From Candidatus Aminicenantota bacterium (GTDB lineage Bacteria > Acidobacteriota > Aminicenantia > Aminicenantales > UBA4085): 64,000 nt of DNA. Below, piece after piece: positions 25,949-34,058 of this stretch; the first letter of the stretch is position 1; each line of letters opens with the position of its first letter. The translations under genes and the position numbers were made by a program. Location: assembly GCA_003141555.1 (NCBI GenBank), contig PLMN01000009.1, positions 127,195 through 191,194 on the forward strand, written 5' to 3'. The notes beneath the pieces are model-generated. The model worked only from the letters and a program-made list of their open reading frames with translations. It had not been told where the DNA came from and did no database searches.

Positions 25949-26779
25949 CTACTCGTAGAATTTGTTGTATTTGTCCACGTTCGGACAGGCCAGGCACTTT
26001 TTTTTGTAATACGCGTAAACGGCCTTGGGTTGCTTGTCGAGGTTGGCGAAGCGCGCCGGGCAGATGTGGCAGGGAATTTCCTCCTCCAGCCAAGCGGTCG
26101 GGGCGAATTTGTAAAGCGACAGCCCTTCGACAACGCCCACGCTGGAGCTGAGCCCCAGGCGCGAGGCCCCGGCCTGGATCAGCCGCCAGGCGTCCTTGAA
26201 GTTTCGGATCCCGCCCGCCGCCTTGACCCCGATCTCCGGCCCCACGGTCTGGCGCATGAGCCGGACGTGGGCCGGGAAAGCCCCGAACGGCCCGAACCCC
26301 GTCGAAGTCTTCACGAATCCGGCCCCGGCCTCGACGGAGAGCTTGCAGCCGGTTATGATCTCCTCGTCGGTCAGGTAGCACGTTTCCAGGATGACTTTGA
26401 CCAGCGCCGGCCGGCTGGCTTCGACCACGGCCCGGACGTCGTCGCGGACCAGGTCGTGCCTCTTGTCCCGCAGGGCGCCGACGTTGATCACCATGTCGAC
26501 CTCGGCGGCCCCGTTCCGCACGGCGTCCCCGGCTTCAAACGCTTTGGCCGCGCTCGTGCCGGCCCCGAGCGGGAAGCCGGCCACGGTGCAGACCAGGACG
26601 CCGCTGCCCGCGAGCAGCTCCTTGGCGTAGCGCGTGTAGGCGCCGTTGATGCAGACGGTATAGAAGCCGAAGCTGCGCGCCTCGCTGCAGAGGTTGGCGA
26701 TCTTCTTTTCGCCGGAGTGGGCGTTGAGCTCGGTATGGTCGATCATCTTGACCAGCGTTTCCCGGTCTAGATCGATCAT
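25949..26779 (-). CDS. deoC: Deoxyribose-phosphate aldolase with extra four-cysteine C-terminal tail
   Basis: A 276-residue enzyme. The class I aldolase core is complete: Asp95 in 'EVDMVINVG', the Schiff-base Lys157 in 'FVKTSTGFG' and Lys186 in 'GVKAAGGIRN'. It cleaves deoxyribose 5-phosphate to glyceraldehyde 3-phosphate and acetaldehyde. After the normal barrel end (about residue 228) there is a tail of roughly 45 residues with Cys237, Cys240, Cys262 and Cys265 in two CxxC pairs, which could bind zinc or a [4Fe-4S] cluster. Typical DeoC proteins end near 220-250 and lack this. The next gene is AOR, so the tail may touch the oxidoreductase or its ferredoxin partner (speculative). Confidence 0.93.
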   Translation of the reverse strand: MIDLDRETLVKMIDHTELNAHSGEKKIANLCSEARSFGFYTVCINGAYTRYAKELLAGSGVLVCTVAGFPLGAGTSAAKAFEAGDAVRNGAAEVDMVINVGALRDKRHDLVRDDVRAVVEASRPALVKVILETCYLTDEEIITGCKLSVEAGAGFVKTSTGFGPFGAFPAHVRLMRQTVGPEIGVKAAGGIRNFKDAWRLIQAGASRLGLSSSVGVVEGLSLYKFAPTAWLEEEIPCHICPARFANLDKQPKAVYAYYKKKCLACPNVDKYNKFYE

Positions 26780-26821
26780 GGTCGTTCTTCTCGGTATCCT
26801 ATTCTTAACGGCGCGGCTTGG

Positions 26822-27223
26822 CTAAGAGCCTTTTTTCAGGTGGAAGGTAAACGGCATCAGCTCGGCCACGGTGGCGTCGCGGCAGGCGCCCGCCTTGTTG
26901 CACATGTGGATGACGGCGGAAGGGGGCGCGAATTCGGCGATGACCTGCCGGCAGGCGCCGCAGGGCGGGAGGAAGTCTTCGATGTCGCCGATGACCAGGA
27001 TCTCCCGGATCTCCCTTTCGCCCGCGGCGACCATGGCGAAAATGGCGTTGCGCTCTGCGCAGCAGGTCAGCCCCAAGGAGGAGTTCTCCACGTTGCAGCC
27101 GCTGTAGATCCGGCCATTGGAGCCGAGGACGGCCGCGCCCACGGGGAAATTCGAATGCGGGGCATAGGCTTTATCGCGCGCCCGCCTAGCCGCGGCCAGT
27201 AATTCCTTTTTTTTATCAGCCAT
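26822..27223 (-). CDS. cdd: Cytidine deaminase
   Basis: A 133-residue tetrameric-type cytidine deaminase. The zinc motif 'CAE' is at residues 55-57 and 'PCGAC' at 87-91, with 'FPVGAAVL' and 'GCNVENSSLGLTCCAERNA' framing the substrate site. It converts (deoxy)cytidine to (deoxy)uridine, the substrate of DeoA downstream. It is the first gene of the minus-strand operon cdd-deoC-aor-moaD-deoA-yjjG-nupG, with a CCGGAGGA ribosome-binding site and a near-consensus promoter upstream. Forty-two bases separate it from deoC. Confidence 0.95.
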   Translation of the reverse strand: MADKKKELLAAARRARDKAYAPHSNFPVGAAVLGSNGRIYSGCNVENSSLGLTCCAERNAIFAMVAAGEREIREILVIGDIEDFLPPCGACRQVIAEFAPPSAVIHMCNKAGACRDATVAELMPFTFHLKKGS

Positions 27224-27258
27224 GTTCCTCCGGCGCCTTTAAAGGGCTGCAGGCAACG

Positions 27259-27287
27259 ATTTTAGATGCACGGAGAGAATAAATCAA
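27259..27287 (-). promoter_or_regulatory. Promoter of the cdd-deoC-aor-deoA-nupG operon
   Basis: On the minus strand TTGATT (27282-27287), a 17-base spacer and TAAAAT (27259-27264), 35 bases before the cdd start. No clear dyad for a DeoR/CytR-type regulator is visible around it. Confidence 0.7.
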
Positions 27288-27346
27288 GCGACGGCCTACC
27301 GGATTTCAGGTAATCTTGAAGCGACTTCAGGCGCGGAGGAGCGAAT

Positions 27347-27590
27347 ATGCCGGACAAAGCGGCCCAAAATTCCGATTCCACTCAGCGCTTCAATGACGGC
27401 GAAGGCGAACGTCCGACAGGCTGGCCCTACGACCGTTTCCGGATGTGCTACGACAAGCACTCCTGTCATCAAGTGGATTCTCGAAAATACCTTCAACGGG
27501 CGATTCATCGCCAATATCGAACAAAAGGGAAAGCCGAGCAAGTGGATTACGCTTAAAGCCTTGCAGGTTTTGAAGTTTTATCGGGGTTGA
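27347..27590 (+). pseudogene. Decayed alpha/alpha-toroid (prenyltransferase/squalene-oxidase-repeat-like) gene
   Basis: An ATG at 27347 behind a GCGGAGGAG site opens a frame containing 'TGWPYDRFRMCYDKHSCH'. Around 27465 the recognisable sequence switches frame and continues as 'KWILENTFNGRF' and 'GKPSKWITLKALQVLKFYRG' up to a stop at 27590. From memory, both blocks belong to one family of secreted toroid proteins, the first from an internal repeat and the second from the extreme C-terminus, so a large internal part is missing and the remainder is frameshifted. The plus-strand purine promoter begins inside its last codons. The family call rests on motif recall and needs a search. Confidence 0.4.
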
Positions 27591-27619
27591 CATCATCCGG
27601 CCCCGAATTTATGCTTGTC
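27587..27619 (+). promoter_or_regulatory. Promoter/operator element A of the purine-degradation operon
   Basis: Consensus TTGACA (27587-27592), a 17-base spacer and TATGCT (27610-27615), then TGTC. The whole 33-base element matches 58064-58096 at 30 of 33 positions, including 14 of 17 spacer bases and the bases after the -10 box. That is more conservation than a promoter alone needs. The first gene starts about 75 bases downstream of the expected transcription start. Confidence 0.75.
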
Positions 27620-27695
27620 AAAAGCCATTTTTGATCCGCGGCCGGATTCGTGACCAGGAGCGTCGCCGGCCGGCGGCAAAGGACGGAAGACACGC

Positions 27696-30182
27696 ATGAG
27701 GCAAAACGGCGAATTCCTGACCGAGGCCCAGCTCAGGGCCGAGATCGAAGCGTGTGAATACTGCCGGGAGAAGCCCTGCCGCGAGGCCTGCCCGGCCGAC
27801 GTCTCCCCGGCCGACTTCATCATGGCCGTGCGATTAGGCGCGCCCTCCGATTATCGGCGCGCCGCGGCCCTGATCCTGGGCGCCAACCCCCTCGGCGGCG
27901 TGTGCGGCGCCGTCTGCCCCGATAAGTACTGCGTCCAGGCCTGCGCCAAAGCACCCGTGGACCGCCCGGTTCGCATCCCGGCGGTCCAAGCCGAGATCGT
28001 CCGCCGGGCCAAAAAGCTGAAGGCCCTGCCCAGTTTCCCTGCCGCGCCGGAATCGGGCCAGCGCGCCGCCGTGATCGGCGCCGGGCCGGCCGGGCTCGCG
28101 GCGGCGGCCCTTCTGGCCCGGAGCGGGCTGGCCGTGGACGTCTTTGAGCGCGAAGCCCGCGCCGGCGGCATGGCCAACCTCATTCCCGACGACCGGCTGC
28201 CCAAGGAAGTCCTGCGCTCGGACATCCGCTTCCTTGCCGGGCTGGGCCGCATCCGCATCCGCTTCCGCCGGCCCGTGGACGATCCCCGCTCCCTCCTTGA
28301 GCAGGGCTTCGCCGCCGTCGTCGTCGCCACCGGGCTGGACGTTCCTCTGCGCCTGGGGATTCCCGGCGAAGAGCAGGCCCAAGACTGGATCCGCTTTTTA
28401 TCCCAATCGACCCGCAAGTCCCCGGCCGGCCGCCGACTGGCCGTCATCGGCGGCGGAGCCGTGGCCGCCGACTGTGCCGAGACGGCCGCCCGTCAGAGAG
28501 CCTCGGTCGAGATGATCTGCCTGGAAACCCCCGGGGAGATGCCCCTGACGCCCGAGGAGCGAGACGGTCTGCTGAAGGCCGGCGTGCTGATCACCGGCCG
28601 CTCCGCCGTGACCGCGATCCGCGCCGCCGCCGGCGGGAATCTCGCCCGCATCCAGCCGATGCGCCTGCCGCCGGGCCGGACTTTCAGCCCTCGCCTCATG
28701 ACCCCTGATCCCCGCCAGCCGGCCTTTTCTCGGAGCTACGACGAGATCGTCGTCGCCATCGGCGCCCGCTCCCGGCTCACCGTTCAGGATGGCCCCGGGC
28801 TCTATTATGCCGGGGACATGGCCGAGGGGCCGGGCACGGTCGTCGCCGCCGTGGCCTCGGGCAAGAACGCCGCCCAACGCGCGCTCGACGGGCTCGCCCG
28901 CAAGCGCACTCCGAAGCAAACCGCGGGCAAGAGCCGCATCATCCTGCCCGGCCACAACCTGCGACCCGTCCCCCTCGATGCGGATTTCTTCGGCCGGACG
29001 ATCCTTTCGCCGTTCCTGCTCTCGGCCTCGCCGGCCAGCGACGGCGCCGACCAGCTCCGCCTCGCCTATCGGGCCGGCTGGGCGGGCGGCGTCCTGAAGA
29101 CGGCCTTTGACGGCGTGCCGATCCACATTCCCGCCGACTATATGTTCGTCTTTAACCAAGGCACCTACGGTAATTGCGATAACGTCTCGGGGCACGCTCT
29201 GGACCGCGTCTGCCGCGAGATTGAAGAGCTCGGCCGCGAGTTCCCCGAGCGGCTGACCGTGGCTTCGACCGGCGGCCCGGTCACGGGAGCCGCCGAGGCC
29301 GACCGCGCGGTCTGGCAGGCCAATACGCGAAAGTTCGAGGCGGCGGGAGCCATGGCCATCGAATACAGCCTGTCCTGCCCCCAAGGCGGGGACGGCACGC
29401 GCGGCGATATCGTCTCCCAGGACGCCGATTTGACCGCCCAAATCATCGAATGGGTTCTGTCGGGGGCTTCGCGGCCGGAGGTGCCGAAGCTCTTCAAACT
29501 GACCGGGGCGGTGACGGCTATCGCCCCGATCCTGAAGGCCATCCGGGCCGTTTTCGACCGCCACCCCCAGCATAGCGCCGGGGTGACGCTGGCCAACTCC
29601 TTCCCCGGCCTCGCCTTCCGGCCGGGAGCGAAGAAAAAATGGGACGAGGGGATCGTCATCGGCATGTCCGGCGAGGGTATCCTTCCCATCAGTTGCCTGA
29701 CCCTGGCCAAGGCGGCCGGCCTCGGCGTCCCCATTTCGGGCAACGGCGGCCCGATGAACTATCGCCAGGCCGCCGATTTCCTAGCCCTCGGGGCCGAAAC
29801 GGTCCAGTTCTGCACGCTCGTCCTGCACTATGGAGTCGAGATCGTCGAGGACCTGCACGCCGGGCTGAGCGGCCTCCTGGAAAGCCTGGGCCTCGGCTCC
29901 GTCTCCGAGCTGATCGGGCGGGCCCTGCCCCATCCGATCCGCGATTTCCCCGACCTGACTGCGGAGAAACGGATTTCGACCGTTGAGCGCCGCCTCTGCG
30001 TCCACTGCGGCAATTGCAGCCGCTGCCCCTATCAGGCGATCGAGCTCAGCCGCCGCGGGATCCCTCATACCGATCCGGCGCGCTGCATCGGCTGCTCGCT
30101 CTGCGTTCAGCGCTGCTTCGCCGGGGCGCTTTCGATGCGCGAGCGGAGCGCCGCCGAGCGCGCCGCACTTCGGGAGGATTAA
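27696..30182 (+). CDS. Dihydropyrimidine-dehydrogenase-like flavo-iron-sulfur oxidoreductase (PreT-PreA fusion)
   Basis: An 828-residue fusion with the domain order of dihydropyrimidine dehydrogenase. An N-terminal helical domain has two [4Fe-4S] Cys sets (20, 23, 28, 32 and 70, 74, 79, 83). An FAD fold follows ('GAGPAG' near 128), then an NAD(P)H fold ('GGGAVAADC' near 252). A dihydroorotate-dehydrogenase-like FMN barrel (about 430-745) carries the catalytic loop 'SLSCPQGGDGTRG' with Cys561. A two-cluster ferredoxin tail has Cys 768, 771, 774, 777 and 797, 800, 803, 807; the first set is spaced x2-x2-x2 instead of x2-x2-x3. DPD reduces pyrimidine rings. As the first gene of a purine operon, where E. 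coli has the multi-domain YgfK, this enzyme may reduce a purine or its ring-opened product (inference). Confidence 0.85.
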   Translation: MRQNGEFLTEAQLRAEIEACEYCREKPCREACPADVSPADFIMAVRLGAPSDYRRAAALILGANPLGGVCGAVCPDKYCVQACAKAPVDRPVRIPAVQAEIVRRAKKLKALPSFPAAPESGQRAAVIGAGPAGLAAAALLARSGLAVDVFEREARAGGMANLIPDDRLPKEVLRSDIRFLAGLGRIRIRFRRPVDDPRSLLEQGFAAVVVATGLDVPLRLGIPGEEQAQDWIRFLSQSTRKSPAGRRLAVIGGGAVAADCAETAARQRASVEMICLETPGEMPLTPEERDGLLKAGVLITGRSAVTAIRAAAGGNLARIQPMRLPPGRTFSPRLMTPDPRQPAFSRSYDEIVVAIGARSRLTVQDGPGLYYAGDMAEGPGTVVAAVASGKNAAQRALDGLARKRTPKQTAGKSRIILPGHNLRPVPLDADFFGRTILSPFLLSASPASDGADQLRLAYRAGWAGGVLKTAFDGVPIHIPADYMFVFNQGTYGNCDNVSGHALDRVCREIEELGREFPERLTVASTGGPVTGAAEADRAVWQANTRKFEAAGAMAIEYSLSCPQGGDGTRGDIVSQDADLTAQIIEWVLSGASRPEVPKLFKLTGAVTAIAPILKAIRAVFDRHPQHSAGVTLANSFPGLAFRPGAKKKWDEGIVIGMSGEGILPISCLTLAKAAGLGVPISGNGGPMNYRQAADFLALGAETVQFCTLVLHYGVEIVEDLHAGLSGLLESLGLGSVSELIGRALPHPIRDFPDLTAEKRISTVERRLCVHCGNCSRCPYQAIELSRRGIPHTDPARCIGCSLCVQRCFAGALSMRERSAAERAALRED

Positions 30183-31535
30183 ATGGCGAAACCGACGGAC
30201 CGGCAACCCGAACGCCTGCTGATCATTAACGGCCCGATCTTCACCGGCGGCGCGGATTTCGCCCTGCTCGAAGGGCACGGCCTCCTGCTCGAGGAGGGCC
30301 GTATCGCCAAGATCGCCCCGCTGCGCAAGCTTCGGTCCCAGGGCACGCGCCAGATCGACGCCCGGGGCAAGCTGATCATGCCCGGCCTGATCAACGCCCA
30401 TATGCATTTCTATAGCACGCTGGTGCGCGGGCTGGGCAAGGCCGCGCCGGCCCACGATTTCGACGGCGTGCTGCACAACCTCTGGTGGCGGCTCGACCGC
30501 AAGCTGACGCTCGAAGACACCTACTACAGCGCCTTGATCATGATGCTGGCCGCCGTGCGCAGCGGTACGACGACCTTGATCGACCACCACGCCAGCCCCG
30601 GGGCGATCCCGGGCTCCCTGAAGCGGATCGCCCGGGCGGGATCGGAGACCGGCCTGCGCATCGGCTTGGCATACGAAATTTCGGACCGGGACGGCGCTAA
30701 AGCCGCCGCTGAAGGACTAACCGAGAACGCCGAAGCCGTGCTCTATTGCCGTGATCACGGCGGCGAACACCTGCGGGCCTTGGTCGGCCTGCACGCCTCG
30801 TTCACCCTCTCGGATCTGACCCTGGCGCGCGCCGCAACCCTGGCCGCCGATTTGGGCGTAGGCTGCCATATCCACTGCGCCGAGGCGGCGAGCGACCAGG
30901 AGGACTGCCTGGCGAAGCACAAGATGCGCGTCGTTGAGCGCCTGAAGCGCCGCGGCATCCTCGGCCCGAAGACGATCGCCGCTCATGCCGTGCATGTCGA
31001 CAGGATCGAAATCGAGACGCTGGCCGACTCCGACACCATGGTCGTCCACAACCCGCAGTCCAACCTGAACAACGCCGTGGGCATCGCCGACATCGTGGCC
31101 ATGAAGGCCGCCGGGGTCCTGGTCGGGCTGGGCACGGACGCCATGACCGTGGATATGCTCGAAGAGCTGCGGGTGGCGCTCTGGGCCCAGCATTACGGCC
31201 GGCGCGACCCCGCCCAGGGCTTTGCGGAGGCGACCGGAGCCCTGTTCTCGGGCAACCCGGCCATCGCCGAGCGCATCTGGGGACTGCCTTTGGGCAGGAT
31301 CCGCGAGGGAGGGCCGGCCGACGTGATCCTGGTCGACTACGATCCGCCCACGCCGCTCGACGCCGGCTCCGTCCTGGGACATATCGTCTTCGGCGTGTCT
31401 CAGTCGGCGGTGGACACCACGATCGTCGCCGGGCGCGTCCTGATGGAAAACAAGGCCTTGAAGCTGGACATCGACGAGGGGCGCGTCGCCGCCCGCAGCC
31501 GCGAGCTGGCGACGGCCCTCTGGCAGCGTTTCTGA
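30183..31535 (+). CDS. ssnA: SsnA-like amidohydrolase
   Basis: A 450-residue amidohydrolase of the guanine-deaminase/chlorohydrolase branch: metal ligands His73 and His75 in 'NAHMHFYS', a later His in 'GCHIHCAEA' near residue 235, 'HAVHVD' near 263 and the Asp of 'GLGTDAM' near 318. Its layout matches SsnA, the putative aminohydrolase of the E. coli uric-acid/xanthine degradation region, which is thought to hydrolyse a purine-derived ring. The ATG follows the upstream stop without a gap (TAAATG) with GGGAGG upstream, so translation is coupled to the DPD-like gene. Confidence 0.85.
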   Translation: MAKPTDRQPERLLIINGPIFTGGADFALLEGHGLLLEEGRIAKIAPLRKLRSQGTRQIDARGKLIMPGLINAHMHFYSTLVRGLGKAAPAHDFDGVLHNLWWRLDRKLTLEDTYYSALIMMLAAVRSGTTTLIDHHASPGAIPGSLKRIARAGSETGLRIGLAYEISDRDGAKAAAEGLTENAEAVLYCRDHGGEHLRALVGLHASFTLSDLTLARAATLAADLGVGCHIHCAEAASDQEDCLAKHKMRVVERLKRRGILGPKTIAAHAVHVDRIEIETLADSDTMVVHNPQSNLNNAVGIADIVAMKAAGVLVGLGTDAMTVDMLEELRVALWAQHYGRRDPAQGFAEATGALFSGNPAIAERIWGLPLGRIREGGPADVILVDYDPPTPLDAGSVLGHIVFGVSQSAVDTTIVAGRVLMENKALKLDIDEGRVAARSRELATALWQRF

Positions 31536-31551
31536 AAGGCGAGGCGAAGCA

Positions 31552-32820
31552 ATGATCGATTATGCGGCGATCCTGGAGCGGGCCCATAAAGGCGAACAAG
31601 AGCTGGTCGATTTCCTGGTCGACCTGTTGGCCATCCCCTCCCCTTCCGGCAAGGAAGGGCGGGTCACGGAGCGGATCGCCGCCGAAATGCGCCGGCTCGG
31701 CTTCGACGAGGCGCGCATCGACGGGCTGGGCAACGTGATCGGCCGCATCGGGAACGGCCCGCGCCTTGTCGCCTTCGATGCCCACGTGGATACCGTCGAG
31801 GCCGGCGACCGGACGCAGTGGTCGTTCGATCCCTTCCAGCCGCGCGTCTCCGAGGGCAAAGTCTGGGGACGCGGTGCCGCCGACCAGAAGAGCGGCCTGG
31901 CGAGCATGGTCCACGCCGGACGCATCATCCGGGAGCTGGGCCTGGGTCGGAGTTTCACCCTGCTCTTCGTCGGCAGCGTCCAGGAAGAAGATTGCGAAGG
32001 GATGGCCTGGAAATACCTGGTCGAGGAGGAGAAAATCCGGCCGGAGCTGGTCGTGCTCACCGAGCCGACCAGCCTCGCCATCTACCGCGGCCACCGCGGC
32101 CGGATGGAGATCGAGGTCGAGGTCCGCGGCCGGAGCTGCCACGCCTCGGCGCCGGAGCGTGGCGACAACGCCGCTTACAAGGGCGCCCGTATCGCCTTGG
32201 AGATCGAGAAGTTGAACGAGAGGCTGGCAACCGACGTCTTCCTCGGCAAGGGCACGGTCGCCGTGACCGAGATCGCCTCCGGCTCGCCTTCGCTCTGCGC
32301 CGTGCCCGACACCACCCGCCTGCACCTCGACCGGCGCCTGACCGCCGGCGAGACCAAGACGAGCGCCGTCGCCGAAGTGCGCGAAGCGGCCGGCCGGGCC
32401 GGCATCCCCGAGGCCGAAGTGATCGTGCCCGAGTATCGCGTTCCCTCCTACACGGGGAAGATCGTTCCTTATGAAAAGTATTTTCCCACGTGGGTTCTCG
32501 AGGAAAGCTCCTCCTGGCTGAAGTCCGCCGCCGCGGCCTACGCCAGTCTCTTCGGAAAGGAGCCGAAAATCGACAAGTGGACCTTCAGCACCAACGGCGT
32601 CGGCATCATGCCCGTCTATGGCATCCCCTGCCTGGGATTCGGCCCCGGACACGAGCCGCAGGCACACGCCGCCGACGAGTACTGCCCCGTCCGGCATCTC
32701 CCCCTCGCCGCGGCCTTCTATGCGGCCCTGGTGGCTGCACTATCGGATAAAAGCGCGGCGCTTTCGGGCAAAGCCGCGCCGATGCCGGCTAAAGACCCGG
32801 CATCGGTGGGCAAGGGCTGA
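31552..32820 (+). CDS. ygeY: YgeY-like M20 peptidase/deacylase
   Basis: A 422-residue zinc hydrolase of the M20/ArgE-DapE family. 'FDAHVDTV' near residue 77 holds the first His-Asp pair, 'GRGAADQKSG' near 106 the bridging Asp, 'SVQEEDCEG' near 145 the catalytic Glu-Glu, and a C-terminal His is in 'GPGHEPQAH'. It most closely fits YgeY, found with ygeX and ygeW in purine-degradation clusters and thought to remove an acyl or carbamoyl group from a late intermediate. It ends with an Ala/Lys-rich tail of about 25 residues not expected for the family. It is 16 bases after ssnA. Confidence 0.82.
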   Translation: MIDYAAILERAHKGEQELVDFLVDLLAIPSPSGKEGRVTERIAAEMRRLGFDEARIDGLGNVIGRIGNGPRLVAFDAHVDTVEAGDRTQWSFDPFQPRVSEGKVWGRGAADQKSGLASMVHAGRIIRELGLGRSFTLLFVGSVQEEDCEGMAWKYLVEEEKIRPELVVLTEPTSLAIYRGHRGRMEIEVEVRGRSCHASAPERGDNAAYKGARIALEIEKLNERLATDVFLGKGTVAVTEIASGSPSLCAVPDTTRLHLDRRLTAGETKTSAVAEVREAAGRAGIPEAEVIVPEYRVPSYTGKIVPYEKYFPTWVLEESSSWLKSAAAAYASLFGKEPKIDKWTFSTNGVGIMPVYGIPCLGFGPGHEPQAHAADEYCPVRHLPLAAAFYAALVAALSDKSAALSGKAAPMPAKDPASVGKG

Positions 32821-32831
32821 TCCCGCACATC

Positions 32832-34058
32832 ATGACCGAATTTCAATATCGCTGCAGCCGCTGCGGCCGGACCTACGGACGGGACGAGGTCCGCTACTTG
32901 TGTCCCGAGTGCGGCCGCGACTATGCGCCCGGGATGCCGCTCATCGGCGTGCTCGAGGTCGAATTCGACTACCGCGACATCGCCAGACGCTTCGATCGCT
33001 CCAGGCCCGACTGGGACCTCTTCTCTCCGGTGGAGTGGGAATATTTCCCCGTCTATCCGGCGGGCAACACGCCCTTCGCCCCGGCGCCGCGGCTGGGCGA
33101 ACGCCTGGGCCGGCCGCGGCTCTGGATCAAGAACGACGGCCTCAATCCCAGCGGCTCGCTCAAGGACCGCGCCTCGCTCCTCGTCGTGGCCGAGGCGGCG
33201 CGCCTCAACGAAACGAAGGTCGTCTGCGCCTCGACCGGCAATGCCGCGAGCTCCCTGGCCGCCGTCTGCGCCGCCGCCGGCCGCCGGGCCGTCATCTTCG
33301 TCCCCCAGTCGGCGCCCCGGGCCAAGCTCATCCAGATGCTGATCTGCGGCGCCCGCGTCATTCCGGTGCGCGGCAGCTACGACGACGCCTTCCGGTTATC
33401 CCTTGAATACACGCAGCTGCGCGGCGGCCTGAACCGCAACACCGCTTATCACCCGCTGACGATCGAGGGCAAGAAGACCGCCGGCCTGGAGATTTTCGCC
33501 CAGAACGGGTTGCGCGTTCCCGATGCCATTCTGGTGCCCGTGGGCGACGGCGTCATCATCAGCGGTATTTACAAGGCCTTCCACGACCTGCGCGCCGCCG
33601 GGCTCTGCGAGCATCTGCCGCGGCTCGTCGCCGTGCAGGCCGAGACCTCGGCCGCGATCCATGACTACATCGTCAGCGGGATCTTCCGTCCGGCGGTCTC
33701 CCCCACGACCATCGCCGATTCGATTTCCGTCTCCGTGCCGAGCAACCCGGACTTGGCCCGCCGCGCCGTGCTGGAGAGCGGCGGGTTTTCGCTCACGGTC
33801 AGCGACGAGCGCATCCTGGAGGCGCAGGCGCTGCTGGCCGGCCGGACGGGGGTTTTCGCCGAGCCCGCCGCGGCGGCGGCTGCAGCCGCCCTCCTCTCCG
33901 ACGAAGCCCGCCAACGGCTCGATCCCGATTGGCAGGTCGTCCTCCTGGTCACCGGCCACGGATTGAAAGACATCGAAGCTCCGCTTTCGCGCTTACGCAT
34001 TCCCGAGGCGGTGCCGGCCGATTTCGCGGCGCTGCCCGAAGACATGCCGGAGAATTAG
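32832..34058 (+). CDS. Threonine-synthase-like PLP enzyme with zinc-ribbon N-terminus
   Basis: A 408-residue fold-type II PLP protein. Residues 7-30 form a rubredoxin-like ribbon (Cys8, Cys11, Cys24, Cys27). The PLP lysine is Lys111 in 'NPSGSLKDRAS', and a glycine/serine phosphate loop appears as 'CASTGNAASS' near residue 135. It resembles threonine synthase, but no homoserine-pathway gene lies nearby; in this operon it more likely performs an elimination or substitution on a purine-derived amino acid such as 2,3-diaminopropionate (inference). It is followed immediately by the hydantoinase gene (the ATG comes right after the stop). No ygeX-type diaminopropionate ammonia-lyase is present in the operon. 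Confidence 0.82.
   Translation: MTEFQYRCSRCGRTYGRDEVRYLCPECGRDYAPGMPLIGVLEVEFDYRDIARRFDRSRPDWDLFSPVEWEYFPVYPAGNTPFAPAPRLGERLGRPRLWIKNDGLNPSGSLKDRASLLVVAEAARLNETKVVCASTGNAASSLAAVCAAAGRRAVIFVPQSAPRAKLIQMLICGARVIPVRGSYDDAFRLSLEYTQLRGGLNRNTAYHPLTIEGKKTAGLEIFAQNGLRVPDAILVPVGDGVIISGIYKAFHDLRAAGLCEHLPRLVAVQAETSAAIHDYIVSGIFRPAVSPTTIADSISVSVPSNPDLARRAVLESGGFSLTVSDERILEAQALLAGRTGVFAEPAAAAAAAALLSDEARQRLDPDWQVVLLVTGHGLKDIEAPLSRLRIPEAVPADFAALPEDMPEN

Noticed and set aside
27224-27346. Purine or other riboswitch in front of cdd or the purine operon
   Set aside because: The leader of cdd is about 30 bases, and the 75-base leader at 27620-27695 shows no three-way junction or conserved loop bases of the purine riboswitch.
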